Below, one piece after another: positions 54,630 through 64,000 of a stretch of DNA of 64,000 nt. The notes beneath the pieces were generated by a model that made no database searches, had not been told where the DNA came from, and worked only from the letters and a program-made list of their open reading frames with translations. How positions within the stretch are numbered: the stretch's first letter is position 1; every line of letters begins with the position of its first letter. Source of the stretch: Alphaproteobacteria bacterium (GTDB lineage: Bacteria; Pseudomonadota; Alphaproteobacteria; Micavibrionales; Micavibrionaceae); NCBI GenBank assembly GCA_021208265.1, contig JAJOJU010000038.1:1-64000 (forward strand). Reading direction: 5' to 3'. A program made the translations under genes and the position numbers.

Positions 54630-56136
54630 TACCGTAGCACGTGAAAAAAATATCGATCGTGAGATCGTTCTGGAGGCGATGGAAGAAGCCATCCAGAAGG
54701 CTGGTCGTTCGAAATACGGCTTCGATCACGATATCCGTGCGAATATTGATCGGAAATCCGGCGACATCACGCTGAAGCGTTACCGCACTGTTGTCGGCCC
54801 GGATGTTGAGATTGAAAACGAAGTGGCACAACTGACGGAAGCACAAGCACAGCGCGTACAACCCGGCTTGAAGGCAGGCGATGAAATTGTTGACGACCTG
54901 CCGCCGCTGGATTTTGGCCGTATCGCTGCGCAAACTGCCAAGCAGGTGATCCTGCAAAAAGTGCGTGAAGCCGAGCGTCAGAAGCAATACGAAGAATTTA
55001 AAGACCGCGTGGGCGAGATCATTAACGGCGTTGTAAAACGTGTTGAATACGGCAATGCCACGGTTGATATTCAAGGTAAAGCCGAAGCGATGCTGCGCCG
55101 TGATGAAAGCATGCCGCGTGAAAACCTGAATGTGGGTGACCGTATTCGCGCCATCATTTACGAAGTACGCGAAGAAACACGCGGCCCGCAGATTTTCCTG
55201 TCCCGCACGCATCCCGAATTCATGGCCAAACTGTTCACGCAGGAAGTGCCTGAAATTTATGACGGGATTATCGAGATTAAATCAGTGGCCCGTGACCCCG
55301 GCTCCCGCGCCAAAATCGCCGTGCATACGGTGGATGGTTCGATCGACCCCGTGGGTGCTTGCGTGGGTATGCGCGGGTCACGCGTGCAAGCCGTTGTGGG
55401 TGAACTTGGGGGCGAGAAAATTGATATCGTGCCGTGGAGCGATGATATCGGCTCCTTCATCGTCAGCGCCCTGCAGCCCGCTAACGTTACCAAAGTGGTT
55501 CTGGATGAAGAAAGAAAACGCATGGACGTTGTCGTGCCGGATGAGCAATTGTCGCTTGCCATCGGTCGCCGCGGCCAGAACGTGCGTCTGGCATCCATTC
55601 TGTCAGGTTGGGATATCGACATCATGACCGAAGCTGAAGAATCTGAGCGTAGAGCCGAAGAATTCCGCGTTCGTACAGGTTTGTTCATTGAAGCTCTTGA
55701 TGTTGACGATGTGATCGCCCATCTTCTTGTAGCAGAAGGCTTTACCAAGGTTGAAGAAATCGCCGAAACGCCGATTGAAGAACTTAACACGATTGAAGGC
55801 TTCGAAGATGAAATTTCAGCCGAGCTTCAAAACCGTGCGAAAGTATGGCTGGAAGCCAAACAGAAAGAGCTGGATGAAAAACAATCCGCTCTGGGCCTGA
55901 AGGACGATCTGATGCAAGCAGAAGGCCTGACACCGGATCAAATCCTGAAACTAGGTGAGCAAGGCGTTAAAACGCTGGACGACCTGGCGGACCTTGCCGG
56001 TGATGAACTGGTTGAGATGCTGGGTGAAGGCAGCCTGACCGAGAAAGAAGCCAATGATGTCATTATGGCCGCGCGCGCTCACTGGTTTGCCAATGAAGAT
56101 TTGGGTGAAGAACAGCCTGAAACAGCGACAGCTTAA
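54607..56136 (+). CDS. nusA: Transcription termination/antitermination factor NusA
   Basis: VADTVAREKNIDREIVLEAMEEAIQKAGRSKYG...DPVGACVGMRGSRVQAVVGELGGEKIDIVPW...AIGRRGQNVRLASILSGWDIDIMTE. Confidence 0.96.
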   Translation: MELLQVADTVAREKNIDREIVLEAMEEAIQKAGRSKYGFDHDIRANIDRKSGDITLKRYRTVVGPDVEIENEVAQLTEAQAQRVQPGLKAGDEIVDDLPPLDFGRIAAQTAKQVILQKVREAERQKQYEEFKDRVGEIINGVVKRVEYGNATVDIQGKAEAMLRRDESMPRENLNVGDRIRAIIYEVREETRGPQIFLSRTHPEFMAKLFTQEVPEIYDGIIEIKSVARDPGSRAKIAVHTVDGSIDPVGACVGMRGSRVQAVVGELGGEKIDIVPWSDDIGSFIVSALQPANVTKVVLDEERKRMDVVVPDEQLSLAIGRRGQNVRLASILSGWDIDIMTEAEESERRAEEFRVRTGLFIEALDVDDVIAHLLVAEGFTKVEEIAETPIEELNTIEGFEDEISAELQNRAKVWLEAKQKELDEKQSALGLKDDLMQAEGLTPDQILKLGEQGVKTLDDLADLAGDELVEMLGEGSLTEKEANDVIMAARAHWFANEDLGEEQPETATA

Positions 56137-56157
56137 GGCTGAATAAATGAAAAAATA

Positions 56158-56180
56158 GGGGGAATGCTTTGCATCCCCCC
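56158..56180 (+). terminator. Stem-loop between nusA and infB (weak T-tract)
   Basis: GGGGGAATGC-TTT-GCATCCCCCC. Confidence 0.4.
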
Positions 56181-56221
56181 TGTTATATGTGTATAACTGG
56201 GCCTGATTAACAGGAAGATTT

Positions 56222-58715
56222 ATGACTGAAACAAAAGACAAAGAAGCAGGTACAGGCGATGGCGCCAAGAAAACCTTGAGCCTCGGCGGCAAAGGCACGT
56301 TGAGCTTGAAAGGTGGTCTCGGCACAAAAATCCGCCCTTCCGGCCCCGCATCATCAGGTGCGGCCACGGTGGAAGTACGCCGTACGCGCCGTACGGGCTC
56401 TCAGGTTTCATCAACTTCCGCTGCGGCAACAGGCTCAACAGAAGAAACCCTGACCTCTCAGGAACGCGAAGCCCGCGCCAAGGCTCTCCAGAAAGCACTG
56501 GAGCAAGGCGGCCGCCGCACAACCCTGCCTAAACGCCAGCCGACACAAATAAAACAGGAAGAGCCGGCAGAAGAAGAAAAAACCTTAAGTGCCGATGATG
56601 CCCGCGCCCAGGAACTGGAAGAAATGCGCCGCATTGAAGAGGTCGAAAAATCCCGCAGCCGTGGAAAGCCAGCGTATGGCACCGGCGGCGGCCCCGCAGC
56701 AGGTTTCGCAAAGCCCTGATTCTGACGGTGATGACAGCGAAAGCGTTCGTGACCGCCTGAAAAAAGCAGCAGGAAAACAGCAAAGATCATCCACGGAAGA
56801 TCGCCGCCGTTCCCGCATCACGGTAACGCAGGCCCTTAATAATGATCCTGAGCGCGATCGCGCTCCCTCCCTCGCCGCACAGCGCCGCGCCCCGTGAAAA
56901 AGCACGTCTGGCGGCACGCGGCCCGGCAGAGCCGAAAGAAAAGGTAATCCGCGAAGTGACTATCCCTGAGACCATTACGGTGGGTGAACTGGCCAACCGT
57001 ATGGCGGAACAAGGTAAAGATGTTATCAAGACCCTTATGAAGCTGGGCGTGATGGCAACTATTAACCAAAGCATTGATGCCGATACGGCGGAGCTGGTTG
57101 TGAGCGAATTCGGTCATAACTATAAACGTGTGACGGACGCCGATGTTGAAATTGGTCTGGAAGGTATTGAAGATTCCGCAGAAGACCTGATTACGCGCGC
57201 CCCTGTTGTCACGATCATGGGTCACGTTGATCACGGTAAGACATCTCTGCTGGATGCACTGCGCTCGACCGATGTTGTTTCGGGCGAAGCCGGTGGCATT
57301 ACTCAGCATATCGGCGCTTATCAGGTGACAATGTCATCCGGCCAAAAAATCACGTTCCTTGATACACCCGGTCACGCCGCCTTCACCGAAATGCGCGCCC
57401 GCGGTGCTAATGTAACGGATATTGTGGTGATTATTGTGTCCGCCACGGACTCCATCATGCCGCAAACCGTGGAAGCCATTAACCACGCGCGCGCAGCAGG
57501 TGTGCCAATTATCATTGCAGTAAACAAAATTGATCTGCCTGACGCCAACCCGATGAAGGTCAAGCAGACCTGCTGCAACACAGTGTTGTGGTGGAAGAGC
57601 TTTCCGGCGATGTGCAGTGTATTGAAATTTCCGCCAAGCAAAGAATTAACCTCGACAAGCTGGAAGAAGCCATTCTGGTTCAGGCAGAAATGCTGGAGCT
57701 GAAGGCCAATCCGAACCGCGAAGCACAAGGGGCTGTTGTTGAATCCAAGCTGGATAAAGGCCGCGGGGCTGTGGCAACTGTGCTTATCCAGAAAGGTACG
57801 CTTAAAATCGGCGACATTTTTGTGGCTGGTTCCGTCTATGGCAAAGTCCGCGCGATTGTAAACGATCACGGCAAGAATATTGATGAGGCCGGACCCGGTA
57901 TGCCCGTTGAGGTCCTGGGCGGTAACGGCGCCCCGCAGGCAGGCGATGTGTTCAGCATCGTAGGTGATGAAGGTAGAGCTCGTGAAATCACGGATTACCG
58001 CGTGCGTAAACAACGCTCACTGGCTGCTGCAAAAGCCATCAAGGGCCGTACAACACTGGAAGACCTTCTGCTGCAAAAAGAGCTGGGCGAAATAACCAAG
58101 CTGCCGGTTATCATCAAAGCCGATGTACATGGTTCCGTAGAAGCCATTATTGGTTCCTTCGACAAGCTGTCCGAAGACAACCCTGACATTCAGGTGCAAG
58201 TCCTTCATAGCGGTGTCGGCGGGATTACGGAATCCGATGTAACGCTGGCTCGTGCCTCCAAAGCCCTAATTATCGGCTTTAACGTGCGTGCGCAGGCTCA
58301 GGCCCGCGATATGGCGCACCGCGACAGCGTTGATATCCGCTATTACAATGTGATCTACGATGTGCTGGATGACGCCAAAGCCATTCTGAACGGCATGCTG
58401 GCACCGACATTACGCGAAGAATATCTGGGGCAGGCTGAAATCAAGCAAGTATTCAATATCTCCAAAGTCGGTAAGGTTGCCGGTTGTGAGGTTACGATCG
58501 GTATGGTCAAGCGTGGCGCCAAGGTTCGTTTGCTGCGTGATGATGTGGTTATCCATGAAGGCACGCTGAAAACCCTGCAACGCTTCAAGGATGAAGTGGC
58601 GGAAGTGAAAGAAGGCACCGAATGCGGTATGGCTTTCGAAAACTACGAAGACATCCGCGCGGGCGATATCATCGAATGTTACGATGTGATCGAAGAAGCC
58701 CGGACGGTGGAGTAA
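56222..58715 (+). CDS. infB: Translation initiation factor IF-2 (about 3 frameshifts: near 56665, 56870, 57570)
   Basis: [16 protein letters not shown]...[44 protein letters not shown]...[28 protein letters not shown]...; C-terminal domains in the 57588-58715 frame. Confidence 0.96.
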
Positions 58716-58734
58716 GCCCGGAAAGGTCATCCCC

Positions 58735-59124
58735 ATGCATAAACCCCCTTCCCAGCGCCAGCTTCGTGTTGGTGAACAGCTGAAGCATATTTTATCGGAA
58801 ACCATGGCACGCGGGCATTTTCAAAGCCCGATACTGCTGGATGCCGGAAAGGTAACCGTCACGGAAGTGCGGGCCAGCCCCGATCTCCGCAATGCTACGG
58901 CTTATGTTCTGCCGCTGGGCGGGGTTGATACTGAAGAGGTCCTGGCGGCGCTGAACGCCGAAGCCAAAATCTTCCAGAAGGAAATCGGGCGGCAGGGTAA
59001 TCTGAAATTCACGCCCCGTATCTATTTCAAAGCCGATGATGTTTTTGGCGAGGCGCACCGGATTGAAGACCTGCTCCGTAACATCACCTATTCCGACCAA
59101 GAGGACGATGAGCAGGAAGCGTAA
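58735..59124 (+). CDS. rbfA: Ribosome-binding factor A
   Basis: QRQLRVGEQLKHILSETMARG...VTVTEVRASPDLRNATAYVLPLGG. Confidence 0.92.
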   Translation: MHKPPSQRQLRVGEQLKHILSETMARGHFQSPILLDAGKVTVTEVRASPDLRNATAYVLPLGGVDTEEVLAALNAEAKIFQKEIGRQGNLKFTPRIYFKADDVFGEAHRIEDLLRNITYSDQEDDEQEA

Positions 59125-60043
59125 GGGCGATATCGTCAACGGCTGGATCTGCCTTGATAAACCCATGGGGCTGTCATCCACGCAGGCGATGGCGAAGGTC
59201 CGCCGTATCCTGAATGCACAAAAAGCAGGGCACGCCGGAACGCTCGACCCGATGGCGACAGGCATTCTTCCGATTGCGCTGGGCGAAGCCACCAAGACAG
59301 TGCCTTACGCGCAGGACGGTATCAAAACATATGAATTCACTATTACCTGGGGTGAGGAGCGCGATACCTGCGACAGCGAAGGTGATGTGACCGAGACTTC
59401 CGATGTGCGCCCCACGGATGCACAAGTTACATCCGTTCTGGAACAATTCATGGGTGATATTGAACAAATCCCCCCCGCCTTTTCCGCCATCAAAATTGAC
59501 GGCAAACGTGCGTATGACTTGGCCCGCGCGGGCGAGAAAATTGAGATGAAGCCACGTCAGGTTTATATCGAGGATCTTAAATTCCTGGGCCAGCAAGGCA
59601 ACCTCGCCGGATTTGAGGTCACCTGCGGCAAGGGCACTTACGTTCGGTCATTGGGGCGTGATATCGCACGAAGCCTTGGCACATGCGGGCATATCAGCCG
59701 CCTGAAGCGGGTCATGGTCGGCGCCTTCACCATGGATCAGGCGATTTCTCTTGATTTTTTGGAAAAAGTGGATACAAATACGATCCTTGAAGAAATCTTG
59801 CTGCCTCTTTCCTTTGTTCTGGACGACATCCCGGCTTTGGAACTTAAATCTGACGAAGTGGCGAGAGTAAGAAACGGCAACGTTTTGGCCTTCATCGCAA
59901 GACCTGATTTCGAACGTTTAACGAAAGCGGGCTTTGCGGGAGCGGATGAACAGGAAGCCCTGCTTACCGTGAATGGAAACCCGATTGCTCTGGCATGGGT
60001 ATCCGGCCCCAACGTTAAACCGTTTCGTGTTTTTAACTTGTAA
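59108..60043 (+). CDS. truB: tRNA pseudouridine(55) synthase TruB
   Basis: [53 protein letters not shown]. Confidence 0.95.
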   Translation: MSRKRKGDIVNGWICLDKPMGLSSTQAMAKVRRILNAQKAGHAGTLDPMATGILPIALGEATKTVPYAQDGIKTYEFTITWGEERDTCDSEGDVTETSDVRPTDAQVTSVLEQFMGDIEQIPPAFSAIKIDGKRAYDLARAGEKIEMKPRQVYIEDLKFLGQQGNLAGFEVTCGKGTYVRSLGRDIARSLGTCGHISRLKRVMVGAFTMDQAISLDFLEKVDTNTILEEILLPLSFVLDDIPALELKSDEVARVRNGNVLAFIARPDFERLTKAGFAGADEQEALLTVNGNPIALAWVSGPNVKPFRVFNL

Positions 60044-60060
60044 ACAAAAAGGAGTGCACG

Positions 60061-60333
60061 ATGTCGAGAACTGCCGTAGCTGTAAAAGCAGCCGTAATTA
60101 AAGAATACCAAACCAAAGAAGGCGACACCGGTTCACCGGAAGTACAGGTAGCCATTCTGACGACACGTATCAATGAGTTGTCCGAGCACCTGCAAACGCA
60201 TAAGAAAGACGTTCACAGCCGCCGCGGCCTTCTGATGATGGTTGCCAAGCGCCGCAAGCTTCTGGATTACCTGAAGCGTAAGGAAGAAGCGCGTTATCAG
60301 GAGCTGATCAAGCGCCTGAACATCCGCCGCTAA
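60061..60333 (+). CDS. rpsO: 30S ribosomal protein S15
   Basis: [52 protein letters not shown]. Confidence 0.97.
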   Translation: MSRTAVAVKAAVIKEYQTKEGDTGSPEVQVAILTTRINELSEHLQTHKKDVHSRRGLLMMVAKRRKLLDYLKRKEEARYQELIKRLNIRR

Positions 60334-60358
60334 TCCAAGCTTTCAAAATAAATCTTAT

Positions 60359-60391
60359 AAACGGGATGAACTTTTGTTCGTCCCGTTTGTT
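60359..60391 (+). terminator. Rho-independent terminator after rpsO
   Basis: aaacgggatgaac-tttt-gttcgtcccgtttgttt. Confidence 0.75.
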
Positions 60392-60433
60392 TATCATCCA
60401 GACCCTCTTGAATAAAAGGAAAGGATCGAAACC

Positions 60434-60670
60434 ATGAATACAAAGAACACCAATATTATCCTAGGCATACTGGCCATTGTTGTAGTAGTGGCCGCCGGCG
60501 CTTACGCCCTGAACATGCCTGATAACCGCAGCGCTGGTGAACATATCGGCGATGCTGTTAATAAACTGGATGAAGGCGTGGATGATGCCGCCCGTGAACT
60601 GGAAGACCGCACGCCCTTGGAGCGCATGCAAGATGATTATGAGGACGCCACTGACGGCAGCCCGGAATAA
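60434..60670 (+). CDS. Small single-TM hypothetical protein (78 aa)
   Basis: N-terminal hydrophobic helix IILGILAIVVVVAAGAYAL followed by an acidic tail; AAAGGA ribosome-binding context. Confidence 0.55.
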   Translation: MNTKNTNIILGILAIVVVVAAGAYALNMPDNRSAGEHIGDAVNKLDEGVDDAARELEDRTPLERMQDDYEDATDGSPE

Positions 60671-60705
60671 GCTGCACACTCAAATATTATAAGAACAAAA
60701 CCCGT

Positions 60706-60743
60706 AAAAAGGCCGTCTAGCCCCATATCTAGGCGGCCTTTTT
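60706..60743. terminator. Bidirectional terminator between convergent genes; contains the gpmA stop codon
   Basis: AAAAAGGCCGTCTAG-ccccatat-CTAGGCGGCCTTTTT; the gpmA stop is at 60729-60731, inside the hairpin. Confidence 0.8.
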
Positions 60744-61364
60744 GCCGTCCAGAAAATAGCGTTTCAGAACCTTGCCGCCTTCCATCTCAAACACCAGCGG
60801 CACGCCGGTCGGGAATTCGGCATCATTGATCGTATCCGGCGTTTCCACCCCTAAAATGATCAACAGCGCACGCAGGGAATTACCGTGCGCGGCGATCAAA
60901 ATGTTCTCGCCCTTTTCCACCAGAGGCTTAATCGCTTCCGTATAATAGGGGCGCACGCGGTTTTCCACCACATCGCCCAAGCATTCCCCGCCGGGCGGAG
61001 GGGCGTCATACGAACGCCTCCACAGATGCACCTGCTCTTCACCATATTTGGCTTTGGTTTCATCCTTGTTAAGACCTGTTAAATCGCCGTAATCACGCTC
61101 CCGCAAATGGGGGTGGCGCACCATGGATTTGAAGAGCTCACCCTGCCCCGCTGTGGTAAGAGCAATTTCCGCCGTGCGGTTGGCACGGGTTTGCGTGCTG
61201 GAGAAAACATGATCGAAGATGATGCCCGCTTCTTTCAGCATCTCACCCGCTTTGCGCGCTTCGGCTTCTCCCTGCGCGGTCAGATCAACATCATGAAATC
61301 CCGTGAAACGGTTTTCCAAATTCCATTGAGATTGCCCATGGCGGACGAGAACGAGATAATTCAT
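60729..61364 (-). CDS. gpmA: 2,3-bisphosphoglycerate-dependent phosphoglycerate mutase
   Basis: MNYLVLVRHGQSQWNLENRFTGFHDVDLTAQGEAEARKAGEML...LIAAHGNSLRALLIIL. Confidence 0.95.
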   Translation of the reverse strand: MNYLVLVRHGQSQWNLENRFTGFHDVDLTAQGEAEARKAGEMLKEAGIIFDHVFSSTQTRANRTAEIALTTAGQGELFKSMVRHPHLRERDYGDLTGLNKDETKAKYGEEQVHLWRRSYDAPPPGGECLGDVVENRVRPYYTEAIKPLVEKGENILIAAHGNSLRALLIILGVETPDTINDAEFPTGVPLVFEMEGGKVLKRYFLDGKKAA

Positions 61365-61526
61365 AGTTGCTTTTAACCCTTTACTTTTTCTTGGAAAAGT
61401 GCCACTACTCATAGCAATTGTAAAGGGGGAACGACCCGGGGGTTGACCGTTAAGGGCACTTGAAAGAACAAGTACTTTTACCAGTCCACCACCGATCTTC
61501 CCAAAATTAACCAGTCAAGCCCATAG

Positions 61527-61542
61527 CACGCATTCATGCGTG
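61527..61542. repeat. Perfect inverted repeat in the pnp leader
   Basis: CACGCAT-TC-ATGCGTG, 34 nt upstream of the pnp ATG. Confidence 0.6.
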
Positions 61543-61575
61543 GGATTTGGCTTATCACATCCAAAAGGAAAACTT

Positions 61576-63790
61576 ATGTTTAAAGTTTATAGAAAAGAAA
61601 TTGATTTTGCCGGTAAAACCATCACGCTGGAAACGGGCCGTATGGCGCGTCAGGCTGATGGCGCTGTACTGGCTACCATGGGCGAGACGACCGTTCTTTG
61701 TACGGTTGTGGGCGCGCGCGATGTTAAACCGGGGCAGGATTTCTTCCCGCTTTCCGTTCACTATCAGGAAAAAACCTATGCGGCCGGTAAAAATCCCCGG
61801 CGGTTTCTTCAAGCGCGAAGCCAAGCCTTCTGAAAAAGAAACGCTGACATCCCGCCTGATCGACCGTCCGATCCGCCCGCTGTTCCCCGATAACTTCTTC
61901 AATGAAGTGCAGGTGATTGCGACTGTTGTTTCGCACGACCTTGAAAATGATCCTGATATCGTGGCGATGATCGGCGTATCCGCTGCCCTCACCATCTCCG
62001 GCATTCCCTTCATGGGTCCGATTGGCGGCGCGCGTGTGGCCATCATTAACGGCAAGGTTGTCATCAACCCCACCATGAGCGAAATGGAAGAAAGCGAGCT
62101 TGATCTTGTTGTGGCCGGTACGACCGAAGGCGTCCTGATGGTTGAATCCGAAGCCAAAGAGCTTGATGAAAAAACCATGCTGAAAGCCGTGACGGAAGGC
62201 TTCAAATCCTTCCAGCCGGTGATTGAGGGCATTATCGCCTTCGCTGAAATGTGCGCGAAAGAGCCTTGGGATATTCCTGAAGTGCCTGCCCATATCGTGA
62301 AGCTGGAAGCTGATATCAAGAAGACATACGAAAAAGATGTTGTGAAAGCTTATACCTTCAAGGACAAACAAGAGCGTCAGGCCGCTGTTAAGGCTGTTAA
62401 AGTTGCAGCTATTGAGAAATTTCTTGATGAAGAAAAAGGCATCGATGAAAACACTGTTGTCGGAAAATTCAAGAAACTGGAAGCCGATGTTGTTCGTGGT
62501 CAGATCCTGAAAACAGGCGGCCGTATTGATGGCCGCGATACAAAAACAGTTCGCCCGATCCTTGCCGAAGTGGGTGTCCTGCCCCGCACGCACGGCTCTG
62601 CCCTGTTCACACGCGGCGAGACTCAAGCGCTTGTTGTTACAACACTCGGCACCGGTCAGGATGAACAAATCATCGATGCACTGGAAGGTGAATACAAAGA
62701 GCGCTTTATGCTTCACTATAACTTCCCACCTTATTCGGTGGGTGAAGCGGGCCGTATGGGCCCTCCTGGACGCCGCGAAATCGGCCACGGCAAGCTGGCA
62801 TGGAGAGCAATCCGCCCGCTTTTGCCATCCGTTGAAGAGTTCCCTTACACGATGCGCGTGGTTTCCGAGATTACCGAGTCTAACGGTTCTTCTTCCATGG
62901 CCACAGTGTGCGGTACATCGCTGTCTCTGATGGATGCCGGTGCGCCTCTGCCCCGCCCGATCGCAGGTATCGCCATGGGCCTGATCAAGGAAGGGAAGGA
63001 CTTTGCCGTTCTTTCCGATATTCTGGGTGATGAAGACCACCTCGGCGATATGGACTTCAAAGTAGCCGGCACCGATAAAGGTATCACCGCGCTGCAGATG
63101 GATATCAAGATCACTTCGATCACGGAAGAGATCATGAAGGTGGCTTTGGCTCAGGCGAAAGACGGCCGCCTCCACATTCTGGGTGAGATGGCTAAAGCCT
63201 TGACCGAAGCGCGCGGCGAACTGAACAAGAACGCCCCGCAGATCGTGTCCTTCCAGATCCCGACCGACAAGATCCGTGAAGTGATCGGTACAGGCGGTAA
63301 AGTGATCCGAGAGATTATCGAAGTGACCGGCACGAAGATCGACATCGAAGATGATGGCTCCGTAAAAGTTGCCGCCACAAACGGCGATGCCATCGAAGCA
63401 GCTGTTAAGTGGATCCGCGGTATTACCGATGACCCTGAAGTGGGTACCGTTTATGAAGGCACAGTTGTGAAATGCGTTGATTTCGGCGCATTCGTGAACT
63501 TCATGCCGGGCAAGGACGGTCTGGTTCATATCTCCGAACTGCAAGACGGGCGCACCGCCAAAACAACCGATGTTGTAAATGAAGGCGACAAAGTGAAAGT
63601 TCTGCTGATTGGCGTGGATGACCGCGGCAAGGTAAAGCTTTCCATGAAACGTGTTGATCAGGAAACCGGCGAAACAATCGAGTTCGAAGAAGAGCCTCGT
63701 GAAGAAAGAGGCGACCGCGGCGAACGTAAAGAGCGCTCCGGGGATCGCGATCGTAAGGGCGGCGAAGGCCGTGGTCGCAAGCGCGCCTAA
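61576..63790 (+). CDS. pnp: Polyribonucleotide nucleotidyltransferase (frameshift near 61795)
   Basis: [65 protein letters not shown] then [34 protein letters not shown] in the next frame; C-terminal KH and S1 domains. Confidence 0.97.
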
Positions 63791-64000
63791 ACAGCCTCTA
63801 ACGTTTTAACGTCTAAAATTTTTGCAACCGTGCCATTGTTAACTTCGATGGCGCGGTTGTGTTCTTCTATGATGTCCGTTAAGCGGGGGATGCAGGCAAT
63901 GCCGCACCGTATCGCGGCGCCGCCGCTACATTCCCTGTAAACCTCAGACAAGGTAACCGGCAGCCCCTTTTTATCCTTCAAGAAAGCTTTGACGTCATCT
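63787..64000 (-). CDS. C-terminal part of a hypothetical protein, truncated by the window edge
   Basis: Open frame to the window end: ...[67 protein letters not shown]; no family recognised. Confidence 0.5.
   Translation of the reverse strand, partial: DDVKAFLKDKKGLPVTLSEVYRECSGGAAIRCGIACIPRLTDIIEEHNRAIEVNNGTVAKILDVKTLEAV

Noticed and set aside
61724-63544. 606-aa minus-strand ORF opposite pnp
   Set aside because: It is antisense to the well-supported pnp reading frame, His/Asn/Phe-rich in the way of codon-mirror ORFs, and shows no recognisable domain.

Overview
This window reads as an ordinary alphaproteobacterial chromosome segment with mostly housekeeping genes. Recognisable genes include ruvC, yebC, a ymdB-like gene, 5-FCL with a candidate 6S RNA, zapA, tkt, gap, fba, epmA, rpmE, valS, popZ, a tolC-family gene, pcm, tRNA-Arg, tRNA-Pro, an ECF sigma/NrsF pair, an msbA-like ABC transporter, miaB, two phoH genes, ybeY, corC, lnt, an XRE regulator, metK, trmB, rimP, nusA, infB, rbfA, truB, rpsO, gpmA and pnp. 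The stand-out locus is a ~9.8 kb minus-strand block at about 18.9-28.7 kb with three very large, poorly characterised proteins. One is a 1161-aa protein with an apparently complete RNase J-like metallo-beta-lactamase/beta-CASP motif set. One is a 1224-aa protein whose N-terminal part resembles a DEDDh exonuclease (ExoI/SbcB-like). The third is an uncharacterised ~850-aa protein interrupted by frameshifts. Other points of interest are a candidate small RNA with promoter and terminator after gap, tandem PhoH paralogues between miaB and ybeY, a ~1280-aa membrane-anchored coiled-coil protein, and an SDF-family symporter with an extra N-terminal domain. About 20 or more frame breaks fall in conserved and essential genes (ruvC, metK, infB, pnp, miaB, lnt and others). 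These look like assembly or homopolymer indel errors rather than biology, and they limit every 'pseudogene' or 'split gene' reading here. All assignments come from reading the translations by eye; no database search was run.
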